DNA from: Nitrospinaceae bacterium
GTDB lineage: Bacteria > Nitrospinota > Nitrospinia > Nitrospinales > JACRGP01
Direction of reading: 5' to 3'
Assembly: GCA_029261575.1 (NCBI GenBank)
Contig: JAJDBD010000003.1
Location: forward strand, 1-58,820
Length of the DNA stretch: 58,820 nucleotides
The notes beneath the pieces were generated by a model that did not search any database, was not told the DNA's origin, and saw nothing but the letters and a program-made list of their open reading frames with translations. The position numbers and the translations under genes were made by a program. Shown in pieces: positions 16,598 to 25,356 of this stretch; position 1 is the first letter of the stretch, and each line of letters opens with the position of its first letter.

Positions 16598-18670
16598 TTA
16601 ATCATCATCGTGCTTCTTGTGTTTCTTGTGCTTTTCATGTTTCTTTCCTTTCTTTTTCTTTTTGTCCTTATCGTCGTCCTCATCGTCATCGTCGTGCTCA
16701 CCCTCATCATCAAGGTCGTCGACAACGAGAACAGTTCCAGATTGAGACGCGCTGTTTCCTTGCGCGTCCGTGGCCGTGACGTTGATATCGAAGGCGTGGT
16801 TCTCCAGACCGCGAACCCAGATGTTCCATTTGTCGCCTTCCTTCACGACGCGGAACTTGGCTCCATCTTCATCGTCGTCGTCATCGTCCTCATCGCCAAC
16901 GATCCGGGGCGTCACGACAATGTCGATGGACGGCGAAGGATCGACGAGGTCGCTAAGCCCGGAGACCATTGCCACAAGCTCCAAGCGGTCGTCCTCTTCT
17001 TCGATCTGGGTCTTCATCATGGAAAGAACAAAGTCCGGCGGCGTCGTGTCCACGACCGTCAGGGTGACAGTACGCGTTGTGTCGCTGGCGCCTTCGATAT
17101 GATCGATGGTAACCGTCCCGACATGCGTCCCCACGCCCAGCGTATTGGCGCCCGCGTTGACCGTTGCCGTGACCGTAGAGGTGGCATTGATTCCCAAAAC
17201 TACCGTGCCGGTTACATTGAGGTCCAGCCAGGTTACGTCGCTGACAGCGGTGAAACTGCTCTGTCCGCCGCCGATGTTGGTTGCCGTATAGGAAACCGAA
17301 CCCGGAGTGAAGGGACCGCCGAATTCGCCGGAAGTGGCGAGGTTCGTTAAGGGAGTGATATCCAGTTCCGGAGGCACGGTTTGTACCGTGACCGTGGACG
17401 ATTTGGTCGCGTCCAGACCTTCGGCACCGTCGTCCACGGTCACCCGTAGCGTACAATCAATGTCTGTACCCTCGCGGTTCAAAGGAGCCGTCCAGACCGG
17501 ATTTTGTGTCAAAGCGTTGTCGAAAGAGCCGTTGCCAATCACGCCGCCGCAGTCGGCGGTCCAGGAGTAATTGAGAGTATGAGCGGTATCGTTGTCCTCC
17601 GCCGTAACGCTCAGGTTGACGGATCCTGCGGAAGCCACGGGGTTGGGACTTGCATCCGGCCCGACTGTAATTTCCAGCGTATGCGAAGTAAACCGGTTCT
17701 TAATTGCAACACCCCAGCTTGGCGTTAAATTAAATGCCCCATCTCCCACAACCTTGGACACGTCGGTTCCATCAGGACGAACGGTCCAGATTTCACCGAA
17801 TGTCCCGTCCTTTCTATAATTGAAAACGATGTGGGAACCATCAGGGGAAAAGTCAGGGGTATCCGTATATTGGAACTGACCTAAATTGGGGACAGCTTGA
17901 GGATTCGATCCATCCGCGTTGGCCACCCATAGGCTATCATCTCGGAAACCTGAAAAACGCGTCCAGGCCATTTTGCTTTCATCGTCTGAACATGTAGGGG
18001 TGTATTCTCCCGGACGATTTTGCATCGGAATAACCTTGCTACGAGTTCCATTTTGCAGGTCGACTTTGTAAATTTCCCAGTAGAAGTGAAGTCCCTTATT
18101 GGACATAAAATAAATTTGATCGCTTCCACACCAGGCAGGCCAATAATGCGCATCAATCGTATTGGGAACGGGAAACGTAACCTGTGTCAAATTACTTCCA
18201 TCACGGTCCACTGTAAAAATTGCAAAAATGTTATCTGTTCCGATCCGGTCCACCCGTTTCATAAACGCAATTTTGTTGCTGTCGGGAGACCAGGCGGGTC
18301 TTGCCCCGCCTAATTCATCAAGAAGAGCCGAAGAAACCAAAATGGTTTCCGCCTCGGTAGACAAATCCAATACGCGAAAGGATGTTATACCGTTTTCAGC
18401 CAGAAAATAGGCCAAATACTTGCCATCTGGAGATAGGACTCCTGGCCCTTCATTTTCCGGTCCATTGGTAAGCTGTTCCAAACCCGTCCCATCAGGATTG
18501 ACGATGTAGATGTCAAAGTCGCCATCCCGGTCGGAAGTAAAAAGAATTTTTTCTTCCGTCTCTGGAGGTACTGGGGTATCCAAACTCTGACCTGCAAAGG
18601 TTAAAGTAGGAACAAAAAGAGAGGTAAGAATAATTAAAACCAGAATTTTCCAACCAGAAACCTTGCCCAT
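16598..18670 (-). CDS. Secreted TolB-like beta-propeller and Ig-like protein with Asp/Lys/His tail
   Basis: Product of 690 residues. A signal peptide (about 1-27, ending LTFAGQ) is followed by TolB/WD40-like propeller repeats to about residue 330 (FTSDRDGDFDIYIVNPDG, AWSPDSNKIAF, DFSPDGSHIVFNY). Ig-like beta-sandwich domains follow (about 340-440, 445-545 and 550-650). The last 40 residues are a charged tract: first almost pure Asp/Glu, then Lys/His (KKHEKHKKHKKHDDD). The tract could bind metal or mediate surface attachment; this is inference. It is an extracellular or periplasmic protein without enzymatic motifs. A homopolymer run close to the promoter may make expression variable. It is monocistronic, with its own terminator. 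Confidence 0.8.
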   Translation of the reverse strand: MGKVSGWKILVLIILTSLFVPTLTFAGQSLDTPVPPETEEKILFTSDRDGDFDIYIVNPDGTGLEQLTNGPENEGPGVLSPDGKYLAYFLAENGITSFRVLDLSTEAETILVSSALLDELGGARPAWSPDSNKIAFMKRVDRIGTDNIFAIFTVDRDGSNLTQVTFPVPNTIDAHYWPAWCGSDQIYFMSNKGLHFYWEIYKVDLQNGTRSKVIPMQNRPGEYTPTCSDDESKMAWTRFSGFRDDSLWVANADGSNPQAVPNLGQFQYTDTPDFSPDGSHIVFNYRKDGTFGEIWTVRPDGTDVSKVVGDGAFNLTPSWGVAIKNRFTSHTLEITVGPDASPNPVASAGSVNLSVTAEDNDTAHTLNYSWTADCGGVIGNGSFDNALTQNPVWTAPLNREGTDIDCTLRVTVDDGAEGLDATKSSTVTVQTVPPELDITPLTNLATSGEFGGPFTPGSVSYTATNIGGGQSSFTAVSDVTWLDLNVTGTVVLGINATSTVTATVNAGANTLGVGTHVGTVTIDHIEGASDTTRTVTLTVVDTTPPDFVLSMMKTQIEEEDDRLELVAMVSGLSDLVDPSPSIDIVVTPRIVGDEDDDDDDEDGAKFRVVKEGDKWNIWVRGLENHAFDINVTATDAQGNSASQSGTVLVVDDLDDEGEHDDDDEDDDKDKKKKKGKKHEKHKKHKKHDDD

Positions 18671-18747
18671 AACTTTCCCCTTTTAGAAATAGAATGGATC
18701 GTCCGTATGTTTTTGAATCGGTAAAGTAAAATGACTGCTCTGAATGA

Positions 18748-18791
18748 GTGATATGAAATAATTTCAGGATAGGCAATTTACCCCCCCCCCC
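18748..18791 (-). promoter_or_regulatory. Candidate promoter with an adjoining 11-base G tract
   Basis: On the minus strand TTGCCT (18776-18771) and TATCAC (18753-18748) are 17 bases apart, about 80 bp upstream of the propeller gene. Four bases upstream of the -35 element lies a run of eleven G (C on the plus strand, 18781-18791). The position is one where slipped-strand length changes can alter transcription. The run could also be a sequencing or assembly uncertainty. Confidence 0.4.
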
Positions 18792-18917
18792 GCAAATGTC
18801 AAGCGGAAAATATTGGAATAACCCGTTAAAAATAAAGGGTTTGAGGGGAATATTCTAATTGCCGAAAAAACAACGGATTTGGATTGGGATTTGATTGGAG
18901 GAGGTAAAGCCTTATGG

Positions 18918-19298
18918 CTATTTCCTCAAAAAGCGGTAGGCGAGGGTGAACCAGCCGATGATGAAGCAGAGTCCGCCCAGGGGGGTGACGGGTCCCATGA
19001 ACCTGGGTCCGCCGAGGGCGAGCGTGTAAAGGCTTCCGGAAAACAGCAGAATTCCGGCGATAAAAAACTTGCCGGGAGTTTTTAACTTTTCGCCTTCGTC
19101 CAGCGGGGGATTGGCCGTCGTTCCCAAAACGCCAATGAGGACGAGGGCGAGGCTGTGGATGAACTGGTAATGCACGCCGGTTTGGAAGGTGGCGAGGTCT
19201 TTGGCGCTCAACACGGCTTTCAGCGAGTGCGCTCCAAACGCCCCCAGAACGACGCCGATTCCTGCGAATAAGGCGCCCAGTCCTATGTACAGTTTCAT
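18918..19298 (-). CDS. DUF423 family small membrane protein (YgdD-like)
   Basis: Product of 126 residues with four predicted membrane helices and the DUF423 signature: GVVLGAFGAHSLK in the first loop, the HYQFIHSLALVLIG segment, LFSGSLYTLAL and the ending TPLGGLCFIIGW. DUF423 proteins are small inner-membrane proteins of unknown function, found in most proteobacteria. The gene follows the TatD fusion gene by 3 bp and is the last of the minus-strand holB operon. Nothing in it suggests a specific role. Confidence 0.9.
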   Translation of the reverse strand: MKLYIGLGALFAGIGVVLGAFGAHSLKAVLSAKDLATFQTGVHYQFIHSLALVLIGVLGTTANPPLDEGEKLKTPGKFFIAGILLFSGSLYTLALGGPRFMGPVTPLGGLCFIIGWFTLAYRFLRK

Positions 19299-19301
19299 GC
19301 C

Positions 19302-20690
19302 TCAGCCCACCAGGTTGTTGCGCCGCGCGCGATAATTGATTCCCAACTCGTCTTTGGAAACCGCTTCGCATTTGGACTCGTCCACGCCGTTTTGCTGGGT
19401 GACGATGGTGGCTTGCACCGTGGGAATGTATTCTTTTGCGAGGCGAATGAATTCCTTGATCTCTTCGTAAATCGTGCCGCGAAATTTCGGCCAGGGTTTG
19501 CATATCTCGTCGTATTTTTCCGACGTGTCGGCGTTCAGGCTGATGGAGACCTCGTCGATCAAACCCTGAAGCTCCGGCAGGATGTTGCGTTGGTGGATGA
19601 CGTTGCCGTGGCCGTTGGTGTTCAGGCGAACGCGCCCGCCCGCCTGCTTGATTCGTTTCGCGACTTCCTTGATAGCGTCCAGTCGCAGAGTGGGTTCCCC
19701 AAAGCCGCAGAAAACGATTTCCTTATATTTTGAAACGTCGTCGATGGCGGCCCACAATTCGTCGGGAGTCGGCTCGCGTTTCAACGCCAGGTTGTAACCC
19801 TGGACGACGGGACGGCTGATGCGCGTGCAGAACACGCAATCGTTGGTGCATCTTTGCGTGAGGTTGAGGTAGAGCGAGTCGCGGATTTGATAGGCGACGG
19901 TTCCCGGTTGTGCGGCCTCGCCGACGCCGAACAGTTCAAAAAAGTTCAGGGCCATGGCGCGCTCGACGTCCTCGATTTTCAGGCCGCGAATGTCGGCGAG
20001 CATTTGCGCCGTGTGATTGACGTAAGCCGGTTCGTTGCGTTTGCCGCGTTTGGGCATGGGAGCCAGGTAGGGGCAATCCGTTTCCGCAAACAGTTTATCC
20101 GCCGGGATGGTCTTGGCGACCTCGCGCAGGGCGTCGGATTTTTTAAACGTGACGGGTCCGGCGAAGGAAATATAAAACCCCATCTCCAGCGCCTTGTCCG
20201 CCAGCGCCTGATCGCCGGAAAAGCAGTGGAAGATTCCCGACCCGCCGTCGCTGTTGGGGTAGTAGTCGGACAGGATGGAGACGATATCATCGGCGGCGTC
20301 CCGGCTGTGGATGATCAACGGCTTTTTCAATTCCCGCGCCAGCTCCACCTGTTTGCGGAAGTGTTTGCGTTGCTGATCCTGCGGCGAATAGTTTTTGAAA
20401 TAGTCGAGTCCGGTTTCGCCGACGGCGATAACTTTGGGGTGCGCGTGCAGCGCCCGAAGCTCGTCGTAAACTGCGTCGTCCAGATCGCCCGTGTCGTGCG
20501 GGTGGACGCCTGCGGTGGCGTAAATGAACGGATAGCGCTCGGAAAGCTCTATGGCGCGCCGACTACTCTCCAGGTCGCATCCCACGTCGAGAATGTAGCT
20601 CACGCCGCTTTCGCGCGCGCGTTGCACCACGTCGTCGCGGTCTTCGTCGAAGGCTTCCATGTCGATGTGGGCGTGGGTGTCGATGATCAT
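19302..20690 (-). CDS. TatD nuclease fused to a TatD-associated radical SAM domain
   Basis: Product of 462 residues in two parts. Residues 1 to about 255 are a full TatD metal-dependent hydrolase: THAHID (His6, His8), GETGLDYFK, IHSRDA, FHCFSGD and ETDCPYL. From about 270 a compact radical SAM domain has cysteines 281, 285 and 288 (CTNDCVFC) and FCGFGEPTLR. TatD enzymes are DNases or RNases, while TatD-associated radical SAM proteins are normally separate genes next to tatD. The fusion confirms that they act together, but the reaction is unknown. The start overlaps the metG stop by 4 bp (ATGA), and DUF423 follows 3 bp after. Confidence 0.88.
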   Translation of the reverse strand: MIIDTHAHIDMEAFDEDRDDVVQRARESGVSYILDVGCDLESSRRAIELSERYPFIYATAGVHPHDTGDLDDAVYDELRALHAHPKVIAVGETGLDYFKNYSPQDQQRKHFRKQVELARELKKPLIIHSRDAADDIVSILSDYYPNSDGGSGIFHCFSGDQALADKALEMGFYISFAGPVTFKKSDALREVAKTIPADKLFAETDCPYLAPMPKRGKRNEPAYVNHTAQMLADIRGLKIEDVERAMALNFFELFGVGEAAQPGTVAYQIRDSLYLNLTQRCTNDCVFCTRISRPVVQGYNLALKREPTPDELWAAIDDVSKYKEIVFCGFGEPTLRLDAIKEVAKRIKQAGGRVRLNTNGHGNVIHQRNILPELQGLIDEVSISLNADTSEKYDEICKPWPKFRGTIYEEIKEFIRLAKEYIPTVQATIVTQQNGVDESKCEAVSKDELGINYRARRNNLVG

Positions 20691-22639
20691 TTAACGCGCA
20701 CTCCGGGATTCAATTCATGATCGAATCCGGCCAGAATAATTTTATCGCCCTCGCTCCCGGCGAGGATCATGCCTTGGGATTCGACGCCCATCAGCTTGGC
20801 CGGTTTCAGGTTGGCGACCAGGATGACGGTTCGGCCCACCAACTGTTCCGGCTCGTACCCGGCGGCGATTCCGGCGACGACCTGCCGCGTTTCGCAACCG
20901 ATATCCACTTTCAGTTTGATGAGTTTTTTGGATTTTTTGATTTTTTCCGCTTCGAGAATTTTCCCGGTCCGGAGATCGACCTTGGTGAAATCGTCGAACT
21001 CAATTTGCTCCGCAACCGGTTCGGTTTTATTTTCGTCCTCGGCCTGGGCCGGGGCGGACGGCGCATTGGCTTGCTCCATGATTTTTTTCTCCTCCTCTTC
21101 TTCGATGCGTGGGAACAGTTGGGGACCGGGACGGGTTTGCAGGCCTGCGGGCAGGAAACCCCATTCGCGGATCGACCGCAAACCCTGTTCTTCTATTGTG
21201 AAATCCGCGCCGAGTTGTTGATTGATTTTCTCCGCCGACTCCGGCATGAAGGGATAAATTAAAACCGCGATCACCCGAAGCGCCTCGCAGGAATTGTACA
21301 AGACGCGAGTCAGGCGGGTTTGGCCTTCCTCCGACTTGGCGAGATTCCAGGGGCCCATATTATTGATGTATTGATTGCACTGGTCCACCAGTTCCCAGAT
21401 TTTTGCGAGTATTTTGTTGTAAGCCAGTTGGTCGTACAACGCGGCGACGGCTTGGACCGTCTCCGAAGCCTTGTCGGCCAGGGCTTGATCCTCGGGAGCG
21501 GAAGCGGAGGGTTCCAGGATTTTTCCCTCCTGATATTTTTCCACCATGTTGAGCGTTCGGTTCAGCAGGTTGCCCAGGTTGTTGGCCAGGTCGCTGTTGT
21601 TCCTGCCGATGAGGGCCTTGTGCGAAAAATCGCCGTCGAGTCCAAACGGCACCTCGCGCAGGAGGAAATAGCGGATCACGTCCACGCCAAACTGGTCGGC
21701 GAGCAAATTGGGTTCCACGACGTTGAACAGGGACTTGGACATTTTTTGCCCGTTCACCGTCCACCAGCCGTGGGCGAAAATGTTTTTCGGCGGCGGCAGG
21801 TCCATCGCCTTGAGCATGCAGGACCAATACACCGCATGCGTGGTGAGGATGTCCTTGCCGACGAGGTGGTGATCGCAGGGCCAGAAACCGCAATCCCGGA
21901 CTTGTCCCGGTTGGCCGTGAACCGAGATGTAATTGATCAGAGCGTCGAACCAGACGTAGGCGACGTAATCGTCGTCGAAGGGAAGGGAAACGCCCCAGGG
22001 CAAACGCTCTTTGGGACGGGAGATGCACAGGTCGCCCAGCGGTTTATCCAGAAAGCCCAACACTTCGTTTCTGCGCGAGACGGGTTGGATGAAGCTTTCG
22101 TTTTCCCGCACGTGCCGGGCCAGCCATTCTCCGTACTGTCCCATTTTAAAAAAGTAATTGTACTCCTTGATTTTTTCGACCGGCCTGCCGCACTCCGGGC
22201 AGTTCCCATTGACGACGTCTTTTTCGGTCCAGAACCTCTCGTCCGGCGTACAGTACCAGCCTTCGTAGCTGTCTTTATAGATTTCTTTCTTGTCGAACAG
22301 GCTCTGTAAAATTTCTTGAACCACCTGGGTGTGGCGCGCCTCCGTGGTGCGGATGAAGTCGCTGTTGGAAATATTCAACCGGACCCAGAGGTCCTTGAAG
22401 CGCTGGTGCAGTTTGTCGACGTGGGTTTGCGGGTCGACTCCGTTTTGTTGCGCGGCCTGATGGACTTTTTGGCCGTGCTCGTCCGTGCCTGTCAGGAAAA
22501 AGACTTCGTAGCCGTCCAATCGCTTGTAGCGAGACACGACGTCCGCCGCGATGGTGGTGTAAGCGTGGCCGATATGCGGCACGTCGTTGACGTAATAGAT
22601 CGGCGTGGTGACGTAAAATTTTTTCTTGGGTTCGTTCAT
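20687..22639 (-). CDS. metG: Methionyl-tRNA synthetase
   Basis: Product of 650 residues with the class I signatures PHIGHAYTT (about residue 20) and KMSKS (about 300), the zinc-knuckle region (YCTPDERF, NCPECG), the anticodon-binding helical domain, and a C-terminal EMAP/tRNA-binding OB fold (FDDFTKVDLRTGKILEAE). It charges tRNA(Met) and initiator tRNA. The usual fourth zinc cysteine appears to be Asp in CTPD, so the knuckle may be reduced. A Glu/Lys/Ala-rich linker of about 40 residues joins the OB fold. It is in an operon with yaaT 39 bp upstream and overlaps the downstream tatD fusion by 4 bp. Confidence 0.97.
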   Translation of the reverse strand: MNEPKKKFYVTTPIYYVNDVPHIGHAYTTIAADVVSRYKRLDGYEVFFLTGTDEHGQKVHQAAQQNGVDPQTHVDKLHQRFKDLWVRLNISNSDFIRTTEARHTQVVQEILQSLFDKKEIYKDSYEGWYCTPDERFWTEKDVVNGNCPECGRPVEKIKEYNYFFKMGQYGEWLARHVRENESFIQPVSRRNEVLGFLDKPLGDLCISRPKERLPWGVSLPFDDDYVAYVWFDALINYISVHGQPGQVRDCGFWPCDHHLVGKDILTTHAVYWSCMLKAMDLPPPKNIFAHGWWTVNGQKMSKSLFNVVEPNLLADQFGVDVIRYFLLREVPFGLDGDFSHKALIGRNNSDLANNLGNLLNRTLNMVEKYQEGKILEPSASAPEDQALADKASETVQAVAALYDQLAYNKILAKIWELVDQCNQYINNMGPWNLAKSEEGQTRLTRVLYNSCEALRVIAVLIYPFMPESAEKINQQLGADFTIEEQGLRSIREWGFLPAGLQTRPGPQLFPRIEEEEEKKIMEQANAPSAPAQAEDENKTEPVAEQIEFDDFTKVDLRTGKILEAEKIKKSKKLIKLKVDIGCETRQVVAGIAAGYEPEQLVGRTVILVANLKPAKLMGVESQGMILAGSEGDKIILAGFDHELNPGVRVK

Positions 22640-22678
22640 TTCAGGGAAATTGACGTGTGGATTAAAAAGCGGACGGGG

Positions 22679-23536
22679 TCACGCGCGGTCTTTTTTAAGC
22701 TCGTCGATATGATAGGTCATGAAACTTTCGTCGTCGAGCAGAACGGTGACCATTTGGCGGAGTATATCATTTTTTATGACTCGGCCCGGTCCTTCGGGAG
22801 TTTCGACCCGGCTGTTGTACTTGGGCAAACCCTTCACCAGTTTTTTGTAATTATCGTGTTCGTATTGCAGGCAACACATCAATCTTCCGCACACGCCGGA
22901 AATTTTACTGGGATTCAAGGCCAGGCCCTGATCCTTGGCCATGCGCACCGTGACTGGAACGAAATCTTTCAGAAAAGTGGAGCAGCAAAGCGATTCCCCG
23001 CACATGCCTTGTCCGGTAATGGCCCGGGCTTCGTCGCGCACTCCCACCTGCTTCATTTCGATTTTTGATTTCAGGAAATGCGCCAGGTCTTTCACCAGTT
23101 CCCGAAAATCGACGCGCCCCTCGGCGGTGAAAAAGAAAATCATTTTTCTTGTTTCGGGGAGATGGACCACGCGGCTCAGGTTCATTTTTAGTTTCAGTTT
23201 GTCGATTTTATCCAGACAAAACTGGCGCGCTCTCTTTTCAAACAATTCCTTGTTGGTTTGTTTTTCCCTGTCCTCTTCGGTGGCCAGGCGCAGGATTCGG
23301 GGAAGCGGTTTGTTTAAATCCTTGCGGAAATTAACGATTTTGTTGGAGGCGGCAACGCCCCATTTTTCGCCTTGCGGGGTTTCCACGACGACTTCGGAAC
23401 CCACTCTCAGAGCCAGGGCTTCGGGATCGAATGGTTCGGTTTTATTCAGTCCGGCAATGCGCACTCCCACATAAAATTTGGAGGGTTCCCGGCGCTCGCG
23501 GTCAGGATTCGATTTTTGTTGTTCGCAGGTTTTCAA
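22679..23536 (-). CDS. yaaT: PSP1 domain protein, YaaT/RicT family
   Basis: Product of 285 residues with the PSP1 C-terminal region: FFFTAEGRVDFRELVKDLA, RIEMKQVGVRDEA-like stretch, GMCGESLCCSTFL and SGVCGRLMCCLQYEH with paired cysteines. In Bacillus, YaaT (RicT) is part of a complex that binds Fe-S clusters and influences RNA processing. Here the cysteine pairs are conserved. The probable start is a TTG at 23536, since no ATG precedes the conserved part. It sits between holB (13 bp upstream) and metG, the same neighbourhood as in Firmicutes. Confidence 0.88.
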   Translation of the reverse strand: MKTCEQQKSNPDRERREPSKFYVGVRIAGLNKTEPFDPEALALRVGSEVVVETPQGEKWGVAASNKIVNFRKDLNKPLPRILRLATEEDREKQTNKELFEKRARQFCLDKIDKLKLKMNLSRVVHLPETRKMIFFFTAEGRVDFRELVKDLAHFLKSKIEMKQVGVRDEARAITGQGMCGESLCCSTFLKDFVPVTVRMAKDQGLALNPSKISGVCGRLMCCLQYEHDNYKKLVKGLPKYNSRVETPEGPGRVIKNDILRQMVTVLLDDESFMTYHIDELKKDRA

Positions 23537-23549
23537 TGGATTGTTCCGA

Positions 23550-24554
23550 TCAATGGGTCGAGCAAAAATTTAACAGCATATTTTCCAGCGCCAATTGAAC
23601 GTTGGCGTTGCCCGATAGGGCAAGCTGGGTTTGCTGGACGTTTTCAAACATGTTTAGAATGCCAGACAGTTTTTTCTTCGCCGCCACCGATTGGAGACGC
23701 GCGTTCAAATCCCTATTTTTAATCAAGCCGGAATCGTCGCAGGATTTTACATAAGCCAGGTCCCTCAACAGAACGGTCAATTGATCCAGCAGGGTGGGGA
23801 GCCGGGACGCGTTCTTGGACCAGATTCGGGTCCATTCAAACAAAACGTCCACTCTTTTAAAGGAGACCGTTTCGATCATATGGAGCAATCCTTCCCGACA
23901 TTGTGCGACTTCCAGCAAGTCGGGGTCCAGAGCGCGGTTGACCTGTCCCTGGGAAAGCGCCGCCCGAGGGGTCCGTTCTTCCGCCGACACGTCTTCCCGC
24001 CCCGAAAGAATATTTTTTATCGCTTCGTTGGACAGGGGATGGAATTTGACTCCCTGGCAACGGGAGACGATGGTGGGCAACAGTTTGAATGGATTGGCGG
24101 CGGTCAGAATTATCACGGTCTGTCCGGGCGGGTCTTCCAGGGTTTTTAAAAAAGAGTTCGCCGCTTGCAGGTTCATGAGTTCCGCGTCGTTCACCACGGC
24201 GACTTTAAACGCCCCTTCGTAGGGGAGGAACCCCAGTTTTTTTTGCAGGCCGCGAACGTCGTCGATGCGGATAGCGCCCTCCCTGACGGTCGGACTGCTT
24301 TTGGACGGCTCGAGCAGGGACACGTCGGGGTGCGTTCCTTGCTGGATTTTTTGACAAGATATGCAAGCTCCGCAGGAACCCCCAAGGCCGGGTTCCCCGC
24401 AATTCAGGGATTTGGCAAGTTCCAGCGCCAATAGCTTTTTACCAACGCTCTCCGGACCGTAAAACAGGTAGGAGTTGGCGACCGTCTGGTTTTTCAGCGC
24501 CTGGCTTAAAATTTGTTTGGGCAGGTCCTGACCCAGAATATCTTTGAATGCCAT
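23550..24554 (-). CDS. holB: DNA polymerase III delta' subunit
   Basis: Product of 334 residues with the clamp-loader AAA+ fold: FKDILGQDLPKQIL, the P-loop GPESVGKK, a four-cysteine zinc module (CGEPG, CGAC, SCQK) and the sensor segment SFLKTLEDPPGQTVIILTA. Delta' is the stator of the clamp loader that opens the sliding clamp. It heads the minus-strand operon holB-yaaT-metG-tatD-DUF423. Usually tmk precedes holB, but here the upstream region is intergenic. Divergent from the ferredoxin gene, with 274 bp between them. Confidence 0.92.
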   Translation of the reverse strand: MAFKDILGQDLPKQILSQALKNQTVANSYLFYGPESVGKKLLALELAKSLNCGEPGLGGSCGACISCQKIQQGTHPDVSLLEPSKSSPTVREGAIRIDDVRGLQKKLGFLPYEGAFKVAVVNDAELMNLQAANSFLKTLEDPPGQTVIILTAANPFKLLPTIVSRCQGVKFHPLSNEAIKNILSGREDVSAEERTPRAALSQGQVNRALDPDLLEVAQCREGLLHMIETVSFKRVDVLFEWTRIWSKNASRLPTLLDQLTVLLRDLAYVKSCDDSGLIKNRDLNARLQSVAAKKKLSGILNMFENVQQTQLALSGNANVQLALENMLLNFCSTH

Positions 24555-24750
24555 GAAATATGTCGAACCGTTCCAGAATTAAGAGGACGGTTTGAAAATT
24601 GTTTGTTTTAATGATTATAGTTAAATAGTTAAATCTAATCGAAGCACATTCAATCTTAATACACAGGCCTTGAAAAAGGTACATTATTTTGGTTTTCAGG
24701 CCGACGCTTTAGGCGTTTGGCGGCGGATCTTTCGCGCCAAAAAGTATTTT

Positions 24751-24779
24751 TTGCAAATTGGGGCGGATTTTGTTATAAA
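24751..24779 (+). promoter_or_regulatory. Candidate sigma-70 promoter of the ferredoxin gene
   Basis: TTGCAA (24751-24756) and TATAAA (24774-24779) are separated by 17 bases, 49 bp upstream of the ferredoxin ATG at 24829. The rest of the divergent region 24555-24750 is AT-rich and holds a TAGTTAAA direct repeat near 24620. Confidence 0.55.
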
Positions 24780-24828
24780 TCCCTCACAATTTATTTGATG
24801 ATTTAACCTCATTCTTTTGAATAGGTTT

Positions 24829-25155
24829 ATGGCAGTCAAAGAGAAAACTAAAAGAAACGTTCAAAGAAAACGCAAGCCTAAAATTCTGGCCGTTATTAAC
24901 GACGCCTGCACGGGTTGCGGCGGTGCGCCCATATGCATTACCGAATGTCCGGTGGACAGTTGCATGTACGAGGTTCAAAACCCGGACGCGAAAATTTTCA
25001 ATCGGGTCGAGGTGGACCATTTGCTCTGCATCGGGTGCAAGAAATGCATTTCCTCTGGACCCATGGACACCTATCTGGAAGGTTGTCCCTGGGACGCCAT
25101 TGATATGGTTCCGCTGGAAGAATTCGAGAAGACTTATGGGGAACTGCCTTATTAA
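24829..25155 (+). CDS. Ferredoxin-family protein with two [4Fe-4S] sites
   Basis: Product of 108 residues from the ATG at 24829; a TTG four codons earlier is less likely. A basic N-terminal tail of 18 residues precedes the first cysteine cluster (Cys27, Cys30, Cys36, Cys40, with CPVDSC following). A second cluster has Cys67, Cys70, Cys73 and Cys86 (CIGCKKC and GCPWDAI). It therefore probably holds two [4Fe-4S] clusters, with an unusual spacing in each (CTGCGGAPIC and a 12-residue gap before CPW). It is a cytoplasmic electron carrier. It is followed, 200 bp later, by the ATP synthase operon on the same strand. Confidence 0.85.
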   Translation: MAVKEKTKRNVQRKRKPKILAVINDACTGCGGAPICITECPVDSCMYEVQNPDAKIFNRVEVDHLLCIGCKKCISSGPMDTYLEGCPWDAIDMVPLEEFEKTYGELPY

Positions 25156-25280
25156 CGGTTCCGGTTTCGGGAATTCTTTAGGTTAATGTAGCGTATTTCA
25201 GGCTCTTTGACGGCTCGCTCGGGCGCCGGGTTTATCGTATGGGGCCGGGCGTCTTTTGCTGCAATCCCTCCGCGGTTTTG

Positions 25281-25344
25281 TTTCAATATAATTTTTATTG
25301 AAATTGTTTGAAATAGGGAGCGGTTTTTACCCCGTGGGGTAAAA
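25281..25344 (+). promoter_or_regulatory. Promoter region and two palindromes ahead of the atp operon
   Basis: TTTCAATA (25281-25288) and TATTGAAA (25296-25303) form an 8-bp inverted repeat with a 7-base spacer, overlapping a perfect TATAAT (25287-25292). A second palindrome pairs TTTTACCCC (25325-25333) with GGGGTAAAA (25336-25344) and ends 12 bp before the atpZ ATG, where it could control ribosome access or bind a regulator. No good -35 element is visible. Confidence 0.45.
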
Positions 25345-25356
25345 GCGTAGGGATTC

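Noticed and set aside
16610-17350. A 246-codon plus-strand frame across the Asp-rich tail of the propeller gene
   Set aside because: Its Val/Leu/Ile-rich start is the complement of the Asp/Lys codons; no ribosome site and no conserved motif.
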